DNA of 6,117 bases. It comes from Planctomycetota bacterium (GTDB lineage: Bacteria > Planctomycetota > Phycisphaerae > UBA1845). A program made the translations under genes and the position numbers. The notes under the pieces were generated by a model. The model worked only from the letters and a program-made list of their open reading frames with translations. It did no database searches and was not told where the DNA came from. Shown here in pieces: positions 1 to 5,997 of this stretch (position 1 is the stretch's first letter; each line of letters opens with the position of its first letter). The stretch is from the NCBI GenBank assembly GCA_022561415.1, contig JADFRH010000154.1, forward strand, positions 1-6,117, given 5' to 3'.

Positions 1-1
1 G

Positions 2-802
2 GCGAGCTACCGGAGGTCGCTGGAGGAATATATTGGTGTGGAGACCTTCTTTCTGGAGTGGGTCGTCGAAACGGACGCCGACGCCAGTGAGCTTCCCTGG
101 GGAGGAGGAGCTGCGTTTTCGGCATGGAGCCAGGGCGGTGTGAATTACCGGTTCTTCATTGCCAGCGATTTGGCCGAACTGGATCGCGACGCTGGGATTC
201 CCAGTGTCTTTGTCGCGATTGAACCGGGCGTGCCCCATACCCACAGACTTGAACTCGTAGGGGCTGAATCGTACGTCTGGTTCATTGATGGCGAGATCGT
301 GGACTCCGGCGTCCCGGAAGGCCCCTACCCGATTTTCAACCCCAACGTCAACATGCGCGCCAAGGCCTCCTGGCTGCCGAACAGCACGCGCTGGAACTAT
401 GTGCGTTGGGGGACAATCGCTGCCAACGAAGGCGACTTTAATTCGGATGGGGAGGTTGATTTCTACGATTTGTACTTTTTCCAAGAGTGCCTCACGACCG
501 AAGCCGGCGGCTGGGCCGGCTGCGCCTGGGCTGATATGGACGAATCCGGCAGCGTGGACTGTACGGACTGGGTGCTGTTTCTGGCCGCCTGGACCGACCC
601 TGCCGACCCGCCGGGGATGGCGGAGTGCGCCATTCCGCCCGATTTCGACGGCAACGGCCAAGTGGGGGCCTTCGATCTTGCGATCCTGCTGGGCTCCTGG
701 GGCCCCTGCCCCGATCCACCCGCAAATTGCCCCGCTGACCTCGATGGCAGCGGGTTCGTAAATGCGTTTGATCTGGCTATGTTGCTTGGTAGTTGGGGAT
801 GA
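2..802 (+). CDS. Exported LamG-like protein with two dockerin-like dyads (5' partial)
   Basis: The frame is open to the left edge, so the true start lies outside; the GTG at 38 is probably an internal valine. About 266 residues are visible. The first ~140 look like the end of a concanavalin A/LamG-type beta-sandwich: alternating strands, the stretch WFIDGEIVDSG typical of these folds, and an aromatic closing strand (RWNYVRWG). This is judged by eye. Four 12-residue calcium loops follow in two dyads. The first dyad (residues ~145-197) has loops DFNSDGEVDFYD and DMDESGSVDCTD. The second (~214-266) has DFDGNGQVGAFD, with glycine replacing a usual ligand at position 9, and DLDGSGFVNAFD. Each loop of the second dyad is followed by LA(I/M)LLGSWG, and the protein ends there. 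Such C-terminal dyads are common on secreted planctomycete proteins and may serve anchoring or sorting (inference). The gene converges on the cytochrome gene, which carries the same tail. The ligand of the sandwich domain is unknown. Confidence 0.85.
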   Translation, partial: ASYRRSLEEYIGVETFFLEWVVETDADASELPWGGGAAFSAWSQGGVNYRFFIASDLAELDRDAGIPSVFVAIEPGVPHTHRLELVGAESYVWFIDGEIVDSGVPEGPYPIFNPNVNMRAKASWLPNSTRWNYVRWGTIAANEGDFNSDGEVDFYDLYFFQECLTTEAGGWAGCAWADMDESGSVDCTDWVLFLAAWTDPADPPGMAECAIPPDFDGNGQVGAFDLAILLGSWGPCPDPPANCPADLDGSGFVNAFDLAMLLGSWG

Positions 803-810
803 GGTAAGTG

Positions 811-838
811 CGAAGTACGAAGGACGAAGTACGAAATA
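811..838. repeat. Heptad array A, unit CGAAGTA, four copies
   Basis: Four contiguous 7-bp units start at 811, 818, 825 and 832. The first and third are CGAAGTA; the second has GG in place of GT (CGAAGGA) and the fourth has AT in place of GT (CGAAATA). It begins only 9 bp after the stop codon of the upstream gene. The function is unknown. Heptanucleotide tandem repeats (STRR) are established in cyanobacterial intergenic DNA; whether these are the same phenomenon is inference. Confidence 0.75.
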
Positions 839-863
839 AGACAGAATGAGTGACCACTTCTCT

Positions 864-905
864 GGAATTCGCAATCTGCAATCCGAAATCTACAATCCGC
901 AATTT
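864..905. repeat. Heptad array B, unit GCAATCY, about six degenerate copies
   Basis: Six contiguous 7-bp units start at 864, 871, 878, 885, 892 and 899. The consensus is GCAATCY. Units 2 and 3 (GCAATCT, GCAATCC) match it exactly, the fifth (ACAATCC) and sixth (GCAATTT) are close, and the first (GGAATTC) and fourth (GAAATCT) are more degenerate. The unit differs from array A but the period is the same. The array is AT-rich compared with the surrounding DNA. Confidence 0.7.
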
Positions 906-937
906 CCCCGCGCTCCCCTGCGGGTCGTCGCTAGACG

Positions 938-965
938 CGTGAAGCGGGATTCGTGAAGCGGTGGG
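938..965. repeat. Short 14-bp (2 x 7) direct repeat, CGTGAAGCGG
   Basis: The 10-mer CGTGAAGCGG occurs at 938-947 and again at 952-961, a spacing of exactly 14 bp. It can be read as two alternating heptads, CGTGAAG and CGGNNNN. Only two copies exist, so this is weaker than the other arrays. It fits the 7-bp periodicity of the spacer. Confidence 0.5.
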
Positions 966-971
966 ATTGTC

Positions 972-1087
972 GTCCGCGCTGCGTGACTGTAGCGCGCGCT
1001 GGGTACTGCCTACCGATTACTGAGTACTGACTACTTCTTCAATAGAGCGCCGGGCAAGTTATACAAGTGGGCGCCCCCAGCGCGGAC
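972..1087. repeat. GC-rich inverted repeat flanking heptad array C
   Basis: GTCCGCGCTG at 972-981 is perfectly complementary to CAGCGCGGAC at 1078-1087. An overlapping alternative pairing is CGCGCTGGG at 995-1003 with CCCAGCGCG at 1076-1084. Either pairing encloses array C. Arms of 9-10 bp in GC-rich DNA can arise by chance, so this is a possible remnant of a small repeat element or a weak RNA structure, not a demonstrated one. Confidence 0.35.
1003..1037. repeat. Heptad array C, unit GTACTGA, five degenerate copies
   Basis: Five contiguous 7-bp units start at 1003, 1010, 1017, 1024 and 1031. The consensus is (G/C)TACTGA; the fourth unit is exact, the third is TTACTGA, and the others differ at one to three positions. 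The complementary strand of the last unit reads GAAGTAG and resembles the unit of array A, so arrays A and C may be related in opposite orientation (inference). Confidence 0.65.
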
Positions 1088-1109
1088 TCGCTGCGCGCGG
1101 AACGCCGAC

Positions 1110-1125
1110 GGCTCTTTGACAATTT
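1110..1125 (+). promoter_or_regulatory. boxA-like antitermination motif
   Basis: GGCTCTTTGACA at 1110-1121 matches the E. coli rRNA boxA core TGCTCTTTAACA at 10 of 12 positions, and the following AATTT also fits the E. coli leader. boxA is the NusB/NusE binding site in RNA leaders. No rRNA gene or CRISPR array follows on this strand within the window. The motif also contains TTGACA (1116-1121), a -35 look-alike, without a -10 at usual spacing. It could be chance. Confidence 0.25.
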
Positions 1126-1260
1126 GAGGGAAGTGGCCCGTTCGCGAAAAGCGTATTGGCCAAACGAACCCAAAGTCGTTGGAAGCGCAACGCCGCTAAC
1201 GAGATGGGCTGGAAATGGGGCACTGTAACACTGCCCGAATCACCACTGGGAGCACCGCCG

Positions 1261-3930
1261 CTACTCGCATGGGCCCCACGTTCCGAGCAGCAGGGCGAGG
1301 TCGAAGGCGTTGACGCTGCCGTCGCCGTCGATGTCGGCGGGGCAGCCGTCGCACGATCCCCAGGAGCCGAGGAGCAGGGCGAGGTCAAACGATTCGATAA
1401 TGCCGTCCCCGCTGAGGTCGGCGGCGCAGGGGTCGAGCGGGAAGTCATCCGGGTCGGCTGGGTCCGTGCCGGCGTCGATCTCGTCGCCGTCGAAGACGCC
1501 GTCCTCATCGCGGTCGATGCCCATTCGTCTGTCGGCCGGCCGGGGAACGACGGTGTAGGTCAGCTCAGACCCCGGCGCGGCGCCGGCGAAGAGGTCGGCC
1601 GCTGTGAGAATCTCCGCCGCACGATCGGACTGGAACTCCTGGCCTCCGATGTACTCGTACCCGCGTTGTTCGCCGTTCTGCACGCCCTTGACGATCAGGC
1701 CGACCTGGAAGGCATCCGCCCGGTTTATCATGTCATCAATGAGTTCAACTTGCTCAGCCGGGGCCTGGGCGGCGTCGACGACGGTGGTCTGCACGCCCAC
1801 GGCGGCTTTCGTGTCCGTGGCGAAGCACATCATGAAGGCCACGATGTCGCGGCGCTGCTGGTTGCCGCTCTCGCCCGGCAGAAAGATGAATACCGGCGCG
1901 GTCAGGAAGTTGAAGAGCGTATCGACACTGCCGTCATGGATGAAACCGAAGCCGCTGTTGTTGTTCATGGAGGTTGCGTCGAAGCCGGTCTTCTCGTGCA
2001 TGTTGCGAAGTTGCGGGATCTTCATGCTCTGGCTCTCGTTCAGCAGATTGCCGGAGATGATGATGCCGTTGGTGCCGGTGGGGAGCTGGTGGCAGGAGGC
2101 GCAGGTCAAGAATCCACCGTCCAGCGGGAGATTGATATAGAGGCTTCTGCCATTGTTCGGGTTGCCGCCGTTCGGGAAGGTCGTGGGCAGCGAATTGTCA
2201 AAATTGCGGAACGGATTCGGCGGGGGGGTCAGCGAGTCGATGAAGGCGACGAACTGGTCCATTTCCTGGTCGGTGAGCTGGGCATCATCGCCCATGAGGC
2301 TCTCGAACGCAGGATTGAACGCCGACAGGCCAGTGCGATCGCCGCGCCAATGGAACGGCTGGGTCCCCATAATGCCGACCAGTGTCTGAGTGGTCATCGG
2401 GCCTTTCATTGGGTGCCAATCTTCGCAGAAACCGCCGCCCGGAATGCCGCCATTGCAATTCTGGTTGAAGTCCTGAACTTCCCCGGCCGGGTTGCCGAGG
2501 TCCCAGGCGATCTGGTCGGTGCGGCCATCGACGTGGCAGCTTGCGCACGCCGTCTGACCGAGGCCGGAGGTGCGGTGCGTGTCGTAGAGGAACGGCCTGC
2601 CCGCTCGAATCGCTTCGGGAGTCGGATCGTAGAACACCGCCCGAGGAAGGGTCTCTTCGAGCGTGGCTTGATTGATCGTCGAGACGGAGTCGTCAAAGCG
2701 GTTCAAGACATAGAGGCGGCCGTTTGCGTCGTCCCAAACGATGCCCGTCGGTCCCTGGCCGACTTCGACCAGGCCGGTGCGATTCAGGTCGGCGTCCACG
2801 ACGGCGACATTGTTCGAGCCCATGCCGGTGATGTAGCCCTGGGTGCCGTCGGCGTTCCAAACGATTCCTCGCGGGTCGCCGAGCGACTGGTCCCGGAGTT
2901 CTTGGGAAACCGTGGGCCCGGAATAGTCCAGATGAGGATTGAGGTCCACGAGCACGGGAGATCCGCCGCCCGCAGGCAACGACGCGCCCATCACGCGCAC
3001 GAACCTGCCCGCGATGTTCGGCTCAAAGCGGATGACGTTTGTTGCTTCGGTGCCCACGACGGTGACGCTGCCCAACGGGCTGACCGCGATGCCCATGTCG
3101 GTGTTCATCAGGCCGGTGATGTAGGACACCTCGAGCGAGTCTGCGTCGATGACGGCCACGTCGTGGTCGTGCAGGTCCCAGCCGACCGCTGCCGACCAGT
3201 CGGCGCCATTGTCGTCCAGCCACACGCCGGCTTCGCTCTTTTGAACGATCAGGCTGACCTCCGGCGGCGTCGGCAGATCTCCCGCGATGGGCGGGTTGAA
3301 CTCCGTGCCATCGTTGGGCGGCGGATTCTCATCGCCGGGATACGGGTTCACGCTCGAAGACACAACCGTCTCACCGAGAATCGTCGTGCGATTGCCGGAC
3401 TCGAAGATTGCCGCGTATACTGTCGTGCCGTCGGTGGCCAACGCTCTGGGATCCTCGCCTTCGATGTCGAGCACGATCGGTGGGAGAAAGAGATCATTCG
3501 GATCGTACACTTCGATTTGGTTGAGTTGCGAGATGGTCACAAATGCGCGCTGCGGGTCGCCTGCGAAAACGACGTCGGCCGGCTCATCGCCGGTGGTGAT
3601 GGTCTGGACGACGTTCATGGTGCTGAGGTCCACGATGCTGATGCTGTCGGAGATGTGGTTCACGACCCAGATCTCGGTGTTGGTGCGGGCGCGGACCGTT
3701 ACCGGGTCCAGGCCGACCGCAACGGCGCCCAAGTGCGTGATGCCTTTGCCGCTGACCTCAAAGACCTCGATCCTGTTGTCCGGGGTGTTGGCAGCGACGA
3801 GCCGCGTGCCGTCCGGCGTGAGGGCGAGCGGATGAACCTGCGGTGTCTCCCAATTGACGAAGGACGATTGAGCCCACACGGATGCAGTGCAAACGCACAT
3901 TACCGACAACGCAACAACGTAGTGCCGCAT
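1261..3930 (-). CDS. Secreted beta-propeller/di-haem cytochrome c protein with dockerin-like tail
   Basis: This is an exported redox protein of 889 residues. The ATG at 3930 is chosen because GAAGGAG lies 6 nt upstream and a signal peptide follows directly (MRHYVVALSV..., cleavage probably after VWA at ~20). An in-frame ATG at 3981 would put 17 residues in front of the signal and is less likely. Residues ~30-430 are YVTN/YncE-like propeller repeats such as HPLALTPDGTRLVAAN and PRGIVWNADGTQGYITG, with a proline-rich insertion at ~190-250. Two haem c sites follow: CASCH at 462-466 and 610-614. Candidate distal ligands are M508 or M512 near HPMKGPM, and M636 in MKIPQLRN. An HWRGDR motif lies at 527-532. 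Residues ~805-825 resemble a thrombospondin type-3 calcium repeat. A dockerin-like dyad (loops starting at D838 and D866) closes the protein. The haem region recalls the MauG/di-haem peroxidase superfamily; substrate and electron partner are unknown. Confidence 0.9.
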   Translation of the reverse strand: MRHYVVALSVMCVCTASVWAQSSFVNWETPQVHPLALTPDGTRLVAANTPDNRIEVFEVSGKGITHLGAVAVGLDPVTVRARTNTEIWVVNHISDSISIVDLSTMNVVQTITTGDEPADVVFAGDPQRAFVTISQLNQIEVYDPNDLFLPPIVLDIEGEDPRALATDGTTVYAAIFESGNRTTILGETVVSSSVNPYPGDENPPPNDGTEFNPPIAGDLPTPPEVSLIVQKSEAGVWLDDNGADWSAAVGWDLHDHDVAVIDADSLEVSYITGLMNTDMGIAVSPLGSVTVVGTEATNVIRFEPNIAGRFVRVMGASLPAGGGSPVLVDLNPHLDYSGPTVSQELRDQSLGDPRGIVWNADGTQGYITGMGSNNVAVVDADLNRTGLVEVGQGPTGIVWDDANGRLYVLNRFDDSVSTINQATLEETLPRAVFYDPTPEAIRAGRPFLYDTHRTSGLGQTACASCHVDGRTDQIAWDLGNPAGEVQDFNQNCNGGIPGGGFCEDWHPMKGPMTTQTLVGIMGTQPFHWRGDRTGLSAFNPAFESLMGDDAQLTDQEMDQFVAFIDSLTPPPNPFRNFDNSLPTTFPNGGNPNNGRSLYINLPLDGGFLTCASCHQLPTGTNGIIISGNLLNESQSMKIPQLRNMHEKTGFDATSMNNNSGFGFIHDGSVDTLFNFLTAPVFIFLPGESGNQQRRDIVAFMMCFATDTKAAVGVQTTVVDAAQAPAEQVELIDDMINRADAFQVGLIVKGVQNGEQRGYEYIGGQEFQSDRAAEILTAADLFAGAAPGSELTYTVVPRPADRRMGIDRDEDGVFDGDEIDAGTDPADPDDFPLDPCAADLSGDGIIESFDLALLLGSWGSCDGCPADIDGDGSVNAFDLALLLGTWGPCE

Positions 3931-3936
3931 CAGAAG

Positions 3937-3943
3937 CTCCTTC
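3937..3943 (-). promoter_or_regulatory. Ribosome binding site of the cytochrome gene
   Basis: Read on the minus strand, GAAGGAG lies 6 nt upstream of the ATG at 3930. It is the clearest Shine-Dalgarno match in the window and decides the start in favour of 3930 over the in-frame ATG at 3981. Confidence 0.7.
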
Positions 3944-3979
3944 AAAAGAAAGCGATCCGGAAATCCCGGCCTTGCTGGC

Positions 3980-3985
3980 ATTGTA
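3980..3985 (-). promoter_or_regulatory. Candidate -10 element for the cytochrome gene, within overlapping palindromes
   Basis: The minus strand reads TACAAT here, one mismatch from TATAAT, and would give a 5' leader of about 40 nt. No good -35 lies 16-18 bp upstream (TTTTAT or TTTATC are poor). The element sits in the palindrome TTGTACAA (3981-3988), which overlaps a second palindrome CAACGTTG (3986-3993). A regulator bound there could control the cytochrome gene, and possibly the divergent gene at 4093. All of this is inference from the 162-bp divergent spacer. Confidence 0.3.
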
Positions 3986-4092
3986 CAACGTTGCGTGACA
4001 GGATAAAAGGGGTTCCCTGTTCAAGTCCGCCTGCCGCCGCGTGGCCGGTCTTGCGGTCGAAGTCGCGTTTTCGCTTTGTTGGGTGGCCAGAT

Positions 4093-4440
4093 ATGAACGA
4101 TCATGAGACAACGGTTTCGGCGATGAAGGGATTCGTGCAGGCTTTCGTGGATGAGCGCGACTGGCAGCAGTTTCACGACCCCAAGAACCTGTCGATGTCC
4201 ATCGCCATCGAAGCGGCGGAGTTGATGGAGCATTTCCAATGGCTCCGGAGCGACCAATTACGGGATCTGAAGGGCGACCCGGAGGCGATGGCGCACGTTG
4301 AAGAGGAGCTGGCGGACGTGTTTTGCTACGTGCTCGCGTTCGCCGCAGCGATGGGCATCGATTTGTGCGCTTCTCTGGATTCAAAGATGGTCAAGAACAG
4401 GAAGAAGTATCCAGTGGAACGTTTCAAAGGTCGGTTCTGA
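4093..4440 (+). CDS. MazG-like nucleotide pyrophosphohydrolase (dCTPase-type)
   Basis: A 115-residue all-alpha NTP pyrophosphohydrolase, normal in length for the single-domain MazG-like/dCTP pyrophosphatase (RS21-C6, DCTPP1) family. Members hydrolyse (deoxy)nucleoside triphosphates, often dCTP or modified dCTP, to the monophosphate and pyrophosphate, cleaning the nucleotide pool in the cytosol. The magnesium-binding signature is visible as ExxE (E40, E43 in IEAAELMEHFQW) and ExxD (E72, D75 in EELADVFCYV). The segment ERDWQQFHDPKNL (~21-33) is very like human DCTPP1, and KMVKNRKKYP near the end is a typical substrate-side motif. The frame is open far upstream (antisense to the cytochrome gene), but the family begins at about this ATG and no upstream sequence fits it. 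The Shine-Dalgarno signal is poor. It is divergent from the cytochrome gene and convergent with the gene ending at 4501. The exact substrate cannot be read from sequence. Confidence 0.88.
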   Translation: MNDHETTVSAMKGFVQAFVDERDWQQFHDPKNLSMSIAIEAAELMEHFQWLRSDQLRDLKGDPEAMAHVEEELADVFCYVLAFAAAMGIDLCASLDSKMVKNRKKYPVERFKGRF

Positions 4441-4500
4441 GGCGGCTCGAAAGGCACTGCTATTCAAATGATCGCTTGCGTGAAACAAACGTTCGACGGC

Positions 4501-5127
4501 TCAAGAGGCTACGGTGGCTCGGACTTCATTCGCGATGGCGCCGACCATGCCTTCCCATTGATCGAACCAGGGGACGATCTCGTATTGCAGCAAGTCGTTG
4601 AGCAGCACATAGTCGCCTGCGGCGAGGCATTCCTTGAGTTGCGTCAAGTGGTGGGCGACCTCGTTGAGAATGGCGACCACGTTCTTGCCATCGTGGGTCA
4701 GATCGTCGATGTTCAGCCCGACCAGACCGACGGTCTTGACCACGGTGTCATGAGTCTGCACCCACCCGGTGATGCACTCCGACAGGACGTTGATCGCCTC
4801 TTCGTTGCGGTCTTTCGAGAGCAGTTCGATGGCTTCAGTCTGTTTGGCGCGCGTCGCGCTCAGGATGGACATCGCGGTCTGCATCGCGCCCGTAGCCAAT
4901 TCCGGCACGGTGGCGGTCGTGAATTCCAGGCGCCGGTACGCGGCGATTTCGCTGCTCAGCACTTCGTCGATCTCGTGTTCGGGTATCTCTTTCTGATCGC
5001 AGGCGATGGTGACAATCATGCGGTCGTTGTCGGACAGTTCAGGCTTGATCTGCGCAATGAGTTGGTCGACTGTGACCGGTGCGGGTTCACGGGGACAATA
5101 CGGTTCGTTGTCAACGAAGATTTCCAT
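4501..5127 (-). CDS. Uncharacterised 208-residue protein downstream of the deacetylase
   Basis: I do not recognise a named family. Residues 1-~55 (MEIFVDNEPY..., ...RMIVTIACDQKEI) alternate short strands and a helix in a pattern that could form a small beta-grasp-like domain. Residues ~60-205 look almost wholly helical with heptad-like hydrophobic spacing, for example EAIELLSKDRNEEAINVLSE and LNEVAHHLTQLKECLAAGDY; this could be a helical bundle for protein contacts. There is no signal peptide, membrane segment or catalytic motif, so it is probably cytosolic. The start follows the upstream deacetylase stop by 15 bp on the same strand, indicating co-transcription and perhaps coupled translation, since no Shine-Dalgarno is evident before the ATG. 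I have a vague memory of similar proteins in other planctomycetes, but that is not evidence. The coding call rests on length, ordinary composition and operon position. Confidence 0.75.
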   Translation of the reverse strand: MEIFVDNEPYCPREPAPVTVDQLIAQIKPELSDNDRMIVTIACDQKEIPEHEIDEVLSSEIAAYRRLEFTTATVPELATGAMQTAMSILSATRAKQTEAIELLSKDRNEEAINVLSECITGWVQTHDTVVKTVGLVGLNIDDLTHDGKNVVAILNEVAHHLTQLKECLAAGDYVLLNDLLQYEIVPWFDQWEGMVGAIANEVRATVAS

Positions 5128-5142
5128 GGTTGCGAGAGGCGT

Positions 5143-5925
5143 CTAAATCACCCAGTTGAGGGTGCCCGGATGGTCCTCGGGTTGCGTAAACGGCGGCGGC
5201 ACGTTCCATTCGCCGAGCATTCGGACCAAGTCGGTAGTGCCAATGGGACGAGGCAAGGCATACAACTCACCGTAAGCGTACCCGGCTGATGCTCCTTCAG
5301 CGCCGGCGATCGATCGCACATAGTGGCTGACGCGCTCCAGGCGCGTATCGTCAAACTGCGATTTATAGCAGGCGACAGCCTCGACTTTCGTATCGATAGT
5401 ATCGGTAATGTCGACGACGAATCGTGATGGATAGTGATGGATTTCGGCGGCGAAGGGCACGGGACGGTATACAAGGTGATCCACGCGCAGCGGCTTGGTG
5501 TCGTCGAAGCGGTCGTTCCATTTGGTGAGCTGGGCATAGAATCGCGAGGCTTCGCTGAGGAGTTGGGCCTGGTAGTGGTCCGGCGAAGCGCCCGGCGTTC
5601 GGCCGGCCATAGTGACGAGTATCTTTACGCGATGACGCCGAATGACGGTTGCTATTTTGTAGCGTGCCTCCGGCGAATCCATGAGTTCGCGGTTGGTCAG
5701 AGGGAGAATGTCCCAGAACTGAACGCCGAGAATCTCCGCCGCGGCTCTTGCTTCCTGGACTCGCGTCTCCGGTGTGCCGCGTGGGGTAGGTTCGCCGCTG
5801 GTCATGTGCAACATGCCGACGCGGTGGCCGAGCTTGACCATCTTGGCGATCGTGCCGCCCATGCCGATTTCCAAATCATCGGGATGCGGTGCAGTGAAAA
5901 GGATATCCAGATGTTGATCCGCCAT
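5143..5925 (-). CDS. PIG-L family zinc deacetylase, BshB1-like
   Basis: A 260-residue LmbE/PIG-L-fold, zinc-dependent N-acetylglucosamine-type deacetylase, slightly longer than typical BshB1. The signature TAPHPDDLEIGMGGTI (11-26) carries the presumed zinc ligands H14 and D17 and the catalytic base D16. The third ligand is H117 in SPDH. The flanking ARAAAEILGVQF and GRTPGASPDHYQA segments fit the family, as does the late GYAYGELYAL segment. BshB1 deacetylates GlcNAc-malate in bacillithiol synthesis; other members act on mycothiol precursors, sugars or lipid-linked GlcNAc. No bshA or bshC lies in the window, so the substrate is unproven and no symbol is given. There is no signal peptide, so it is cytosolic. 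The ATG at 5925 gives the correct N-terminus; only a weak AGGG lies about 9 nt upstream. The gene follows the 5S terminator closely and precedes the uncharacterised gene by 15 bp. Confidence 0.88.
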   Translation of the reverse strand: MADQHLDILFTAPHPDDLEIGMGGTIAKMVKLGHRVGMLHMTSGEPTPRGTPETRVQEARAAAEILGVQFWDILPLTNRELMDSPEARYKIATVIRRHRVKILVTMAGRTPGASPDHYQAQLLSEASRFYAQLTKWNDRFDDTKPLRVDHLVYRPVPFAAEIHHYPSRFVVDITDTIDTKVEAVACYKSQFDDTRLERVSHYVRSIAGAEGASAGYAYGELYALPRPIGTTDLVRMLGEWNVPPPFTQPEDHPGTLNWVI

Positions 5926-5942
5926 CGTTCGCGGCCCTACCT

Positions 5943-5952
5943 CGACATGTCG
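5943..5952. promoter_or_regulatory. Perfect palindrome CGACATGTCG upstream of the deacetylase gene
   Basis: A 10-bp perfect palindrome lies 17 bp before the deacetylase ATG, between the rRNA terminator and the gene. It has no loop, so it would act as DNA, for example as an operator, rather than as an RNA hairpin. No -10/-35 pair is evident around it. Chance is possible. Confidence 0.2.
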
Positions 5953-5960
5953 GGCGCAAA

Positions 5961-5984
5961 GAAAAACCCGTCAGTAGACGGGTT
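5961..5984 (-). terminator. Rho-independent terminator of the 5S rRNA gene
   Basis: On the minus strand AACCCGTC pairs with GACGGGTT (8 bp) around a TACT loop, and the hairpin runs into a T-tract (TTTTTC). The upstream arm begins about 13 nt after the 5S 3' end. The plus strand also has a short T-run after the hairpin, so it could work both ways, though no plus-strand gene ends here. Confidence 0.85.
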
Positions 5985-5997
5985 GTTTTTGAAAAAA

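Larger units (their letters stand above)
803..1260. other. Convergent intergenic spacer without a gene
   Basis: This stretch lies between the stop codons of two convergent genes and holds no convincing coding region. Reading frames crossing it have no recognisable protein content or ribosome binding site. It contains four short degenerate arrays of 7-bp periodicity (between 811 and 1037), a GC-rich inverted repeat (972-1087), a perfect 10-bp palindrome AGCGCGCGCT (991-1000) and a boxA-like motif (1110-1125). The segment 1128-1260 shows no repeat or structure that I can name. No hairpin followed by a T-run was found for either converging gene, so termination may be rho-dependent (inference). 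Confidence 0.7.

Noticed and set aside
975..996. Hairpin CGCGCT/AGCGCG as terminator of the upstream gene.
   Set aside because: The stem is only 6 bp with a 10-nt loop, there is no T-run on either side, and it lies more than 170 bp after the stop codon.
811..1037. CRISPR array formed by the repeats in the spacer.
   Set aside because: Units are 7 bp and contiguous, with no 25-40 bp repeats or unique spacers and no cas genes, even though a boxA-like motif lies nearby.
1156..4440. A plus-strand open frame of more than 3 kb that runs antisense to the whole cytochrome gene and continues in frame into the nucleotidase gene.
   Set aside because: The minus strand here has a signal peptide, two CxxCH sites, propeller repeats and a good ribosome binding site, so it is the coding strand. 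The antisense frame stays open because of GC-rich codon bias and its translation has no domain. Only 4093-4440 is real; a gene caller might wrongly report a giant fusion.
4093..4440. Antitoxin or phage-defence role for the MazG-like protein.
   Set aside because: There is no adjacent toxin or defence gene, and the sequence fits the ordinary single-domain dCTPase-type house-cleaning family.
4441..4500. Terminator between the convergent nucleotidase and uncharacterised genes.
   Set aside because: No stable stem followed by a T-run is visible on either strand in these 60 bp.
4468..5289. A plus-strand open frame antisense to the uncharacterised 208-residue gene and the end of the deacetylase gene.
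   Set aside because: It overlaps the clearly coding PIG-L gene, its translation has no recognisable domain, and no ribosome binding site precedes it. It is a codon-bias shadow.
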